DNA from: Siphonodentalium dalli
Lineage: Eukaryota; Mollusca; Scaphopoda; Gadilida; Siphonodentaliidae
Length of the DNA: 64,000 nucleotides
Reading direction: 5' to 3'
Assembly (NCBI GenBank): GCA_032622095.1
Contig: CP136063.1
Coordinates: forward strand, 206,883,934-206,947,933
The stretch's first letter is position 1, and the number at the start of each line of letters is the position of its first letter. A model generated the notes under the pieces. It ran no database searches. It worked only from the letters and a program-made list of their open reading frames with translations, and was not told the origin of the DNA. A program made the translations under genes and the position numbers. Below, in pieces: positions 10,868-21,198 of the stretch.

Positions 10868-11817
10868 TCAACAAGAAGGAACTCTTTGAATTCCTGTCGT
10901 CAAAAGTTGCGGATTGCAGCATCCCTCCTGAGTGTTCGGTATATATCACAGCTGGAGAGCATGTTACATGTGTTGGAACGCAGATCGAAACGTCCAGCTG
11001 CAATCAGGAAGAAGCAGACACTAGGATTGTGGTTCACGTGAAGCACGCTTTGGAGAATGGAGCAAAATCCATCCAGGTGCGAACTGTGGACACAGACGTC
11101 GTCGTTGTTCTTATTGGTGTGTTTCATGACCTATCTCAGATAAATGCTGATCTTGATCTCTGGGTAGCATTTGGAACTAGAAAGAACTACACTCATGACA
11201 GCATCAACGCCATTTGTGCCCATCTTGGTGAACAGAAATCATGTTCCCTGCCCGTTTTCCACTCCTTGTCAGGATGTGATACAACATCAGCGTTTAGAGG
11301 GAAAGGGAAGAAATCGTTCTGGCAGGCATGGAATGCTTATGAGGAAGTTACTGATGCCTTTGTTCATCTTGCCGCACATCCGTTTGATCATCTTGACTTA
11401 CATTCTGAATCATTTCAAAGAATCGAGAGACTAGTTGTCGTAGTTTATGACAAAACAAGTAACGCCATGAATGTTAACAGTGTCCGGATGGAGCTGTTCA
11501 GCCAGAAAAGGCAAGCTGTTGACAAGATACCACCTACTCAGAATGCACTACTCCAGCACACTAGGAGGGCAGTATACCAGGCTTGCATCTGGACAACATG
11601 CCTGTTATCTCAACAAACTAATCCTTGTCCAACCGACTATGCGTGGGTGAAAGTTGGGAACTCATGGGAACCTGTCTGGTCTACCATTCCAGAGGCGTCT
11701 AAAGCGTGCAGAGAATTCGTGAAATGTGGCTGCAAAAGGGCCTGTACAGTCTGCAAATGCAGCAAGGCAAATCTGCCTCGCACATCTCTTTGTCGGTGCA
11801 CATGTTCATCCAAATAG
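10861..11817 (+). pseudogene. 5'-truncated inverted copy of the FEN1/PIN-like Cys-rich gene, frame open
   Basis: This is the C-terminal 318 codons of the same gene in the opposite orientation, open from the GGATCC junction to TAG at 11815-11817. It reads DPINKKELFEFLSSKVADC, then EEADT (11008-11022), DTD (11089-11097), LWVAFGTRKNYTHD, HSLSGCDTTSAFRGKGKK (GCD at 11272-11280) and a tail with eight Cys (about 11719-11814). The acidic residues and their order (EADT, then DTD, then GCDT before a GKGKK run) resemble the catalytic Asp/Glu set and the helix-hairpin-helix-like segment of FEN1/XPG nucleases. That link is inferred from motif order, not from a search. There is no start codon or promoter of its own at the junction, so it is a gene fragment although nothing interrupts it. 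The first available starts are internal. Shorter frames on the opposite strand are shadows. Confidence 0.7.
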
Positions 11818-12246
11818 GATACATCGATTGTGAACTGTCTGGTAGAGATACATTGTATTGAAACATTGTAGATAGAATTCCTAAATACTACCAGTATGTA
11901 CTTAACAGTGACAACATGTGTATTTTCTGTTATATTGGCCGCCATCTTGGAAATGGGTGACCCCGAGCAACATGCCATGACCAGCATCTGTTTCAGTGAC
12001 CCCTGAAACACCTGAATTGACACCTCATTTGTTCATTTCCGATTTTTACAGCCAAATATATGACATTTCCTTTTTTTCTGGCGGCCATCTTGGATTTTGG
12101 CCGCCATCTTAGAAAATCGGAACGGATCAAGTGGGTTCCACGGATAAAATCAATAGATAGGTCGAAAAGAAACTCCATGCCAAATTTGGTACATTTGTCC
12201 GGCCGGTAATGTTAATCCTGAAAATTGTTGCTAAGCCACCTGACTA

Positions 12247-13010
12247 GAAGCGGCGAGAGGTGGAGATGTCTTTGTCATTCTAGTGTGCGATTTGTGTGGT
12301 GGTCGCTTACCATGGCAGTCATGTTACAAGTACCTGGTCAGATACAAAATTACATACAATGGTTACATACAAAACATTTATCTCACAGGTCATAAGCTAC
12401 GAACGAAACATCTCTATTAGCAAACCACTTGTTCGCTTGGCGTATCGGAAACTTGCCTAATACTGGGGAGGTTTAGGTTGATAACATTCATAACATCGCC
12501 CGTTAAGCACGACAGACTATAGTTATCTTTGTCCCGTTTGGATTGGAAAGTATTAAGCAGTCGCCACCAAACTATGTTCTAATACAAAACTAATTCCGGG
12601 CAACACCGCACAGCGATTGTAAATGTTGTAAATGCGACACGAAATGAAAGCCAGCCATACTAAAGCCAAACTACAGACAACATCACATAATCCCGCGTGT
12701 CGTGTTCTACATGGTTTATCAACCCTCTGTAGTTGGTATACGGTTGATTACGATTTCCAGCCACATCGTGATGAACACAATTGTCTGACATTTCTCGTCG
12801 GGGATAGCTTTAATGGTCAGATGCACGTTTGGCCATAATTTCCTGGTATTTCTAAATGGATTTTCTCAAAGTCTGTCAGGAATTTATTTGTGAAATTTGG
12901 TACAAGCGATTATTGTGATACAATATATAAGAACCCTCGAACAATTGGTTATTATAATCTCATTTATTCACTTTTATGGCATGGAAAATATTGAAAATTT
13001 CACCGTTTTC
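12247..13010. other. Non-coding putative intron sequence
   Basis: No gene, RNA or strong repeat was recognised. A 68-codon open frame at 12632-12838 has no family motif. Confidence 0.5.
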
Positions 13011-13542
13011 AGGTACCAAGAACTTCCGTAAATTATATTTGTTTCAAAATTGCAGATCATATGTCCATGATATCATATCTGAAGATCATGAGAGGAGACT
13101 TAATTTTTCTTGATTCATTGATGATTATTTTCAATTATAAAAACAAATACCCACAAATAATTTTGTTTTTTTGAGAATTTTTATGTCATTCATGTTGTTC
13201 AATGAAAAATTGGGCTGAGATGAGTTCTGGGTTATGGCTTCATAACCATGTTAAAGCTGACCACCATATCTCTTAACACTGTGGCCCAATTTATTCTGAT
13301 TGCTCCCTGCTTGAGTGGACCACACTGCATATCAACAGTTGTTTTCATTGGGCTGGAATATTTCTGACTGCTTTATTCTTCATTATAGTATATGGGGTTA
13401 TAACACTATATTATGCAATTAAAAATCTAACTCCACATTATGATAGAAATGAAGGCTCATCTCATAGAGCCAAGACAATAAGCTGTTTGGTTATTGGAGT
13501 TTTGTGTGAAATTATTAATTATTCTAGCAGTTCTTGGTACCT
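13011..13542. mobile_element. Possible MITE with 14-bp terminal inverted repeats
   Basis: AGGTACCAAGAACT (13011-13024) is perfectly mirrored by AGTTCTTGGTACCT (13529-13542). The 532-bp interval is AT-rich and non-coding. Size and short perfect inverted ends fit a non-autonomous DNA transposon. No target-site duplication is visible next to the ends, so the call is tentative. Confidence 0.45.
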
Positions 13543-13807
13543 AAAGTGACAACAAAGAGAATAATATTTTCAACCTCTCAAATGTATTAAAATCCATTGT
13601 TTTTGTTTTCTCTTAATAACTGCTTAGATTCTAAATACAATGAAGATTATGATATGTGAAATTCAAGATGTTTTACCAGATAGATCCAGAGAAATACGTT
13701 GTTGAAAATCTCTTGCCATATTTGGCTCTATTTATGTAAAACGTGCATAAATCACATCCTCTCTTATGCTTGTATTCACCTTCAAACGTTTCTGTTGACG
13801 TTTTCAG

Positions 13808-13987
13808 GACTAAACTGTCCAAAAGACTACACATACGACGTGGCTAACAACTTATGCTACAAGTTCGTGACCATTCTGATGAATTTCAACGGAGCTCAAA
13901 AGAACTGCGTACAAGATGGTGGACATCTGGCAATTACAGACGAAGTTACGAGATTTAATTTCTTTGCGGACGTTCTCAGAATTGCAG
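13808..13987 (+). CDS. Exon: N-terminal half of a C-type-lectin-like domain
   Basis: This 180-bp exon has an acceptor (GTTGACGTTTTCAG, ending 13807) and a donor (GTGATT, from 13988). It starts and ends in phase 1, as does the Thr-rich exon. It encodes GLNCPKDYTYDVANNLCYKF, the first disulfide pair of a long-form lectin fold, then FNGAQKNCVQDGGHLAITD, the helix with the first core Cys and the G-HLA-I strand typical of the fold, and ends in VLRIAG. C-type-lectin-like domains bind sugars, lipids or proteins outside the cell; invertebrates often carry many copies as immune or mucus lectins. No signal peptide lies in the exon; it would be upstream. The intron to the next exon is 827 bp. This half looks intact. 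Confidence 0.8.
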
Positions 13988-14043
13988 GTGATTACATAAC
14001 AAACATGCACATTTCGAACAGTTAACTACTGCTGGGCGGCTTT

Positions 14044-14383
14044 CGCATAATGCACTACTTCTGGTAGGAATTACGAAAAGCTGATACACTTTTAGCAGAA
14101 TTGACGGCTACGAGTCTGTTTGTGAGAAAATAGTGTCGTCTAAACGTCTTTCCTCTCGAAGTTAGGTGATATGGTTTTGGCTGTCTTCATTATTTTGTAC
14201 TTGATTATGTTGTTATCGTGTCATAGCCAGTGGTTGATTCAACGAATGCATGCCAAGATTGGGTGTCCATGTTTGACTACTCGAGACCGCAAATCGCAAT
14301 TACGAATATGGCAAGGGTAGAAAAAACATTTAAGTGACAGAGCACCCTGTTCGTAATTCTTATCAGAAGTAATGCATTATGCG
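14044..14383. mobile_element. MITE-like element with 34-bp inverted ends
   Basis: The left end (14044-14077) begins CGCATAATGCACTACTTC and the right end (14350-14383) finishes GAAGTAATGCATTATGCG. The arms match over 34 bp with a few mismatches. The 272-bp interior is non-coding. It lies in the intron between the two lectin-domain exons. No clear target-site duplication was found. Confidence 0.75.
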
Positions 14384-14814
14384 GGTGGTGTTAATATAAC
14401 ATCATCTTCAAAACTCTGCATGTTTGTTCAAAGTTCTCTTGTAATGTGCCCCACAGGACTATAGTAAGCCACACTCGACTGTCAGATTATAAATGCATGC
14501 AAACTATTGTACTATACCTATTCATGAACAGCAAAATTCAAAAGGGTATTAGCTTTAAATATTTAGTCGCCACAAATGCTCACATATGCATTAAAAGAGT
14601 GCAACGCTGCCACGATTTATTGTTATAGCGTACATGTATATTATAGCCCCATGTTTGCCAAACATACATGTCTTTGTTTCTATATGGTGTGCATTACGAT
14701 CGTATCGGGTGCAAGAATGAACATTTTTTATAGATTTTATTGTCGTTTCTTTATGTTCTATGTTAGTGGATTGAAGGGGCGATAAACCATTTCATGTAAC
14801 ATTTTTTGTTGCAG
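14384..14814. other. Intron sequence before the second lectin exon
   Basis: No separate gene is supported; the short frames at 14446-14628 and 14576-14785 lack motifs. The end, ATTTTTTGTTGCAG (to 14814), is a strong pyrimidine tract and acceptor for the next exon. Confidence 0.55.
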
Positions 14815-15086
14815 ATTCAGATAGGGCATTCGTTAACGGGAATGATATGGCCACCGAGGGAATCTGGATCTAATAGATGGGAACACCTCTGAGATCTGTA
14901 TTCCTTGATGGTCAAGCAAGCCTTGATCTATACGAATATGAAAACTGTTTGGAAATATTAAGGTATAACAGTCTCCAAACAGATGCGACCATGCACAACA
15001 GCATAGACTGCAGTACTACACATTTTTCCTGTGTGAAATTGACATGTGATTGTAAACCAAGGAGAGGGGCCACACCTGACATGTGA
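14815..15086 (+). pseudogene. Second C-type-lectin-like exon, interrupted by TAA TAG
   Basis: After the acceptor at 14813-14814, the split codon joins the previous exon in phase 1 and reads DSDRAFVNGNDMATEGIWI. It then meets TAA (14871-14873) and TAG (14874-14876), and continues in the same frame with MGTPLRSVFLDGQASLD, YEYENCLEILRYN and IDCSTTHFSCVK. The pattern G-W, GTP, ENCLEI and DC...FSC matches the second half of the lectin fold with its last core cysteines. The two stops fall where this fold usually has an aromatic-Ser-Asp-Gly turn. The usual QPD/EPN sugar-binding loop reads QAS and the usual WND reads HNS, so canonical calcium-dependent sugar binding is unlikely. The frame runs on into the first tandem unit (CDCKPRRGATPDM) and stops at 15084-15086. 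Either the gene is dead, or this exon is skipped or replaced by another. Confidence 0.7.
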
Positions 15087-15169
15087 ATGTTAACCAAGGA
15101 GAGGGGCCACACCTGCCATGTAAACCAAGGAGAGGGGCCACACCTGCCATGTTCTCTGTGAATGTAAAC

Positions 15170-15985
15170 CAAGGAGAGGGGCCACACCTGCCATGTAAAC
15201 CAAGGAGAGGGGCCACACCTGCCATGTAAACCAAGGAGAGGGGCCACACCTGCCATGTAAACCAAGGACAGGGGCCACACCTGCCATGTAAACCAAGGAG
15301 AGGGGCCACACCTGCCATGTAAACCAAGGAGAGGGGCCACACCTGTAAACCAAGGAGAGGGGCCACACCTGTAAACCAAGGAGAGGGGGCCACACCTGCC
15401 ATGTAAACCAAGGAAAGGGGCCACACCTGCCATGTAAACCAAGGAGAGGGGCCACACCTGCCATGTAAACCAAGGAGAGGGGCCACACCTGCCATGTAAA
15501 CCAAGGAGAGGGGCCACACCTGCCATGTAAACCAAGGAGAGGGGCCACACCTGCCATGTAAACCAAGGAGAGGGGCCACACCTGCCATGTAAACCAAGGA
15601 GAGGGCCACACCTGCCATGTAAACCAAGGAGAGGGGCCAAACCTGTAAACCAAGGAGAGGGGCCACACCTGTAAACCAAGGAGATGGGCCACACCTGCCA
15701 TGTAAACCAAGGAGAGGGGCCACACCTGTAAACCAAAGAGAGGGGCCACACCTGCCATGTAAACCAAGGAAAGGGGCCACACCTGCCATGTAAACCAAGG
15801 AGAGGGGCCACACCTGCCATGTAAACCAAGGAGAGGGGCCACACCTGCCATGTAAACCAAGGAGAGGGGCCACACCTGCCATGTAAACCAAGGAGAGGGG
15901 CCACATCTGTAAACCAAGGAGAGGGGCCACACCTGTAAACCAAGGAGAGGGGCCACACCTGCCATGTAAACCAAGGAGAGGGGCC
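15170..15985 (+). repeat. Left-edge array domain: almost only 26- and 31-bp GGGGCC units
   Basis: Between the first few units (a 37-mer at the very start and a 44-mer near 15150) and about 15985, the array consists of 31-bp and 26-bp units of the GAGGGGCC type. Occasional point variants occur (AAGGACAGG, AAGGAAAGG, GAGATGGGCC, and one unit with an extra G near 15386). The longer classes and the GAGGAGCC type appear only after about 15985. Confidence 0.75.
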
Positions 15986-18722
15986 ACACCTGACATGTGA
16001 ATGTAAACCAAGGAGAGGGGCCACACCTGACATGTGAATGTAAACCAAGGAGAGGGGCCACACCTGCCATGTAAACCAAGGAGAGGAGCCACACCTGCCA
16101 TGTAAACCAAGGAGAGGGGCCACACCTGTAAACCAAGGAGAGGGGCCACACCTGTAACCCAAGGAGAGGGGCCACACCTGCCATGTAAACCAAGGAGAGG
16201 GGCCACACCTGCCATGTAAACCAAGGAGAGGGGCCAAACCTGACATGTGAATGTAAACCAAGGAGAGGAGCCACACCTGCCATGTGAATGTAAACCAAGG
16301 AGAGGAGCCACACCTGCCATGTGAATGTAAACCAAGGAGAGGGGCCACACCTGTAAACCAAGGAGAGGGGCCACACCTGCCATGTGAATGTAAACCAAGG
16401 AGAGGGGCCACACCTGCCATGTAAACCAAGGAGAGGAGCCACACCTGCCATGTAAATGTAAACCAAGGAGAGGAGCCACACCTGTAAACCAAGGAGAGGG
16501 GCCACACCTGCCATGTAAACCAAGGAGAGGAGCCACACCTGTAAACCAAGGAGAGGAGCCACACCTGACATGTGAATGTAAACCAAGGAGAGGAGCCACA
16601 CCTGCCATGTGAATGTAAACCAAGGAGAGGGGCCACACCTGTAAACCAAGGAGAGGGGCCACACCTGCCATGTGAATGTAAACCAAGGAGAGGGGCCACA
16701 CCTGCCATGTAAACCAAGGAGAGGAGCCACACCTGCCATGTAAATGTAAACCAAGGAGAGGAGCCACACCTGTAAACCAAGGAGAGGGGCCACACCTGCC
16801 ATGTGAATGTAAACCAAGGAGAGGGGCCACACCTGCCATGTAAACCAAGGAGAGGGGCCACACCTGACATGTGAATGTAAACCAAGGAGAGGAGCCACAC
16901 CTGTAAACCAAGGAGAGGGGCCACACCTGCCATGTGAATGTAAACCAAGGAGAGGGGCCACACCTGCCATGTAAACCAAGGAGAGGGGCCACACCTGACA
17001 TATGAATGTAAACAAAGGAGAGGAGCCACACCTGTAAACCAAGGAGAGGAGCCACACCTGCCATGTGAATGTAAACCAAGGAGAGGAGCCACACCTGCCA
17101 TGTAAACCAAGGAGAGGGGCCACACCTGACATGTGAATGTAAACCAAGGAGAGGAGCCACACCTGTAAACCAAGGAGAGGAGCCACACCTGCCATGTGAA
17201 TGTAAACCAAGGAGAGGAGCCACACCTGACATGTAAACCAAGGAGAGGAGCCACACCTGACATGTGAATGTAAACCAAGGAGAGGGGCCACACCTGACAT
17301 GTAAACCAAGGAGAGGAGCCACACCTGACATGTAAACCAAGGAGAGGAGCCACACCTGCCATGTAAACCAAGGAGAGGGGCCACACCTGCCATGTAAACC
17401 AAGGAGAGGGGCCACACCTGACATGTGAATGTAAACCAAGGAGAGGAGCCACACCTGACATGTAAACCAAGGAGAGGAGCCACACCTGCCATGTGAATGT
17501 AAACCAAGGAGAGGAGCCACACCTGCCATGTGAATGTAAACCAAGGAGAGGAGCCACACCTGACATGTGAATGTAAACCAAGGAGAGGAGCCACACCTGC
17601 CATGTAAACCAAGGAGAGGGGCCAAACCTGACATGTGAATGTAAACCAAGGAGAGGAGCCACACCTGACATGTGAATGTAAACCAAGGAGAGGAGCCACA
17701 CCTGCCATGTAAACCAAGGAGAGGGGCCACACCTGACATGTGAATGTAAACCAAGGAGAGGAGCCACACCTGTAAACCAAGGAGAGGAGCCACACCTGAC
17801 ATGTGAATGTAAACCAAGGAGAGGGGCCACACCTGACATGTGAATGTAAACCAAGGAGAGGAGCCACACCTGCCATGTAAACCAAGGAGAGGGGCCACAC
17901 CTGTAAACCAAGGAGAGGGGCCACACCTGCCATGTAAACCAAGGAGAGGAGCCACACCTGCCATGTAAACCAAGGAGAGGAGCCACACCTGCCATGTAAA
18001 CCAAGGAGAGGGGCCACACCTGTAAACCAAGGAGAGGGGCCACACCTGTAAACCAAGGAGAGGGGCCACACCTGCCATGTAAACCAAGGAGAGGAGCCAC
18101 ACCTGCCATGTAAACCAAGGAGAGGAGCCACACCTGCCATGTAAACCAAGGAGAGGGGCCACACCTGTAAACCAAGGAGAGGGGCCACACCTGTAAACCA
18201 AGGAGAGGGGCCACACCTGCCATGTAAACCAAGGAGAGGGGCCACACCTGACATGTGAATGTAAACCAAGGAGAGGGGCCACACCTGACATGTGAATGTA
18301 AACCAAGGAGAGGGGCCACACCTGCCATGTACACCAAGGAGAGGGGCCAAACCTGCCATGTAAACCAAGGAGAGGGGCCACACCTGACATGTGAATGTAA
18401 ACCAAGGAGAGGAGCCACACCTGACATGTGAATGTAAACCAAGGAGAGGAGCCACACCTGCCATGTAAACCAAGGAGAGGGGCCACACCTGTAAACCAAG
18501 GAGAGGGGCCACACCTGACATGTGAATGTAAACCAAGGAGAGGGGCCACACCGGACATGTGAATGTAAACCAAGGAGAGGAGCCACACCTGCCATGTAAA
18601 CCAAGGAGAGGAGCCACACCTGCCATGTAAACCAAAGAAAGGAGCCACACCTGTCATGTAAACCAAGGAGAGGAGCCACACCTGACATGTGAATGTAAAC
18701 CAAGGAGAGGAGCCACACCTGT

Positions 18723-21198
18723 CATGTAAACCAAGGAGAGGAGCCACACCTGACATGTGAATGTAAACCAAGGAGAGGAGCCACACCTGCCATGTAAACC
18801 AAGGAGCCACACCTGCCATGTAAACCAAGGAGAGGGGCCACACCTGTAAACCAAGGAGAGGGGCCACACCTGTCATGTAAACCAAGGAGAGGAGCCACAC
18901 CTGCCATGTGAATGTAAACCAAGGAGAGGAGCCACACCTGACATGTGAATGTAAATCAAGGAGAGGGGCCACACCTGCCATGTAAACCAAGGAGAGGAGC
19001 CACACCTGCCATGTAAACCAAGGAGAGGAGCCACACCTGACATGTGAATGTAAACCAAGGAGAGGAGCCACACCGGACATGTGAATGTAAACCAAGGAGA
19101 GGAGCCACACCTGACATGTGAATGTAAATCAAGGAGAGGGGCCACACCTGCCATGTAAACCAAGGAGAGGAGCCACACCTGCCATGTAAACCAAGGAGAG
19201 GAGCCACACCTGACATGTGAATGTAAACCAAGGAGAGGGGCCACACCTGCCATGTGAATGTAAACCAAGGAGAGGGGCCACACCTGCCATGTAAACCAAG
19301 GAGAGGAGCCACACCTGTAAACCAACGAGAGGGGCCACACCTGCCATGTAAACCAAGGAGAGGGGCCACACCTGCCATGTTCTCTGTGAATGTAAACAAA
19401 GGAGAGGGGCCACACCTGCCATGTAAATCAAGGAGAGGGGCCACACCTGTAAACCAAGGAGAGGAGCCACACCTGCCATGTAAACCAAGGAGAGGGGCCA
19501 CACCTGACATGTGAATGTAAACCAAGGAGAGGGGCCACACCTGACATGTGAATGTAAACCAAGGAGAGGAGCCACACCTGCCATGTGAATGTAAACCAAG
19601 GAGAGGGGCCACACCTGCCATGTAAATGTAAACCAAGGAGAGGGGCCACACCTGCCATGTAAACCAAGGAGAGGGGCCACACCTGTAAATCAAGGAGAGG
19701 GGCCACACCTGTAAACCAAGGAGAGGGGCCACACCTGCCATGTAAACCAAGGAGAGGGGCCACACCTGACATGTGAATGTAAACCAAGGAGAGGAGCCAC
19801 ACCTGACATGTGAATGTAAACCAAGGAGAGGAGCCACACCTGACATGTAAACCAAGGAGAGGAGCCACACCTGCCATGTAAACCAAGGAGAGGGGCCACA
19901 CCTGTAAACCAAGGAGAGGGGCCACACCTGCCATGTAAACCAAGGAGAGGAGCCACACCTGCCATGTAAACCAAGGAGAGGGGCCACACCTGCCATGTAA
20001 ACCAAGGAGAGGGGCCACACCTGACATGTGAATGTAAACCAAGGAGAGGAGCCACACCTGACATGTGAATGTAAACCAAGGAGAGGAGCCACACCTGACA
20101 TGTGAATGTAAACCAAGGAGAGGAGCCACACCTGACATGTAAACCAAGGAGAGGAGCCACACCTGCCATGTAAACCAAGGAGAGGGGCCACACCTGTAAA
20201 CCAAGGAGAGGGGCCACACCTGCCATGTAAACCAAGGAGAGGAGCCACACCTGCCATGTAAACCAAGGAGAGGGGCCACACCTGCCATGTAAACCAAGGA
20301 GAGGGGCCACACCTGCCATGTAAACCAAGGAGAGGAGCCACACCTGACATGTGAATGTAAACCGAGGAGAGGAGCCACACCTGACATGTAAACCAAGGAG
20401 AGGAGCCACACCTGCCATGTAAACCAAGGAGGGGAGCCACACATGTAAACCAAGGAGAGGAGCCACACCTGTAAACCAAGGAGAGGAGCCACACCTGCCA
20501 TGTAAACCAAGGAGAGGAGCCACATCTGTAAACCAAGGAGAGGAGCCACATCTGTAAACCAAGGAGAGGAGCCACACCTGTAAACCAAGGAGAGGAGCCA
20601 CACCTGCCATGTAAACCAAGGAGAGGAGCCACACCTGACATGTGAATGTAAACCAAGAAGAGGAGCCACACCTGTCATGTAAACCAAGGAGAGGGGCCAC
20701 ACCTGCCATGTGAATGTAAACCAAGGAGAGGAGCCACACCTGACATGTGAATGTAAACCAAGGAGAGGAGCCAAACCTGCCATGTAAACCAAGGAGAGGG
20801 GCCACACCTGCCATGTAAACCAAGGAGAGGAGCCACACCTGCCATGTAAACCAAGGAGAGGGGCCACACCTGCCATGTAAACCAAGGAGAGGAGCCACAC
20901 CTGCCATGTAAACCAAGGAGAGGAGCCACACCTGACATGTGAATGTAAACCAAGGAGAGGGGCCACACCTGCCATGTGAATGTAAACCAAGGAGAGGGGC
21001 CACACCTGCCATGTAAACCAAGGAGAGGAGCCACACCTGTAAACCAACGAGAGGGGCCACACCTGCCATGTAAACCAAGGAGAGGGGCCACACCTGCCAT
21101 GTTCTCTGTGAATGTAAACCAAGGAGAGGGGCCACACCTGCCATGTAAATCAAGGAGAGGGGCCACACCTGTAAACCAAGGAGAGGAGCCACACCTGC
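18723..21198 (+). repeat. Higher-order repeat, 2,476 bp, copy 1
   Basis: This is the first of two adjacent copies. Markers repeat exactly 2,476 bp later: a unit lacking GAGGG (AAGGAGCCACACC at 18801, again at 21277), the AAACAAAGG variant in a 44-mer near 19395 (again near 21871), and AAGGAGGGGAGCC near 20430 (again at 22906). Outer limits are approximate. Confidence 0.85.

Larger units (their letters stand above)
8675..12246. mobile_element. Fold-back element with 1.4-kb arms that contain coding sequence
   Basis: The left arm (8675-10048) and right arm (10861-12246) are near-identical inverted copies about 1.38 kb long, separated by a unique 812-bp spacer. The outer tips share TAGTCAGGTGGCTTAGCAA (left, plus strand from 8675; right, reverse complement ending at 12246). 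The right tip has an extra stretch of about 10 bp before the shared ACCGGCCGGACAAA motif. The left arm plus spacer encode one long minus-strand gene fragment; the right arm repeats only the 3' half of that gene on the plus strand. The inner junction lies at the palindrome GGATCC (10860-10865). Differences between arms are scattered point changes and a few indels. No transposase of a named superfamily was identified and no target-site duplication was found, so the mobility mechanism is unknown. It sits inside the putative lectin intron. Confidence 0.8.

Noticed and set aside
8938-12023. Plus-strand frames opposite the left gene copy and minus-strand frames opposite the right copy
   Set aside because: They are antisense shadows of the FEN1/PIN-like gene; the sense frames carry the conserved motifs.
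14912-19110. Minus-strand open frames of 1,186-1,364 codons in all three frames, and similar ones across the array
   Set aside because: All three frames are open at once, the words are identical and simply rotate, and stops occur wherever a TCA-type variant arose and have then been amplified with their blocks. There is no start context, promoter or codon-level conservation, so the frames are explained by unit composition.
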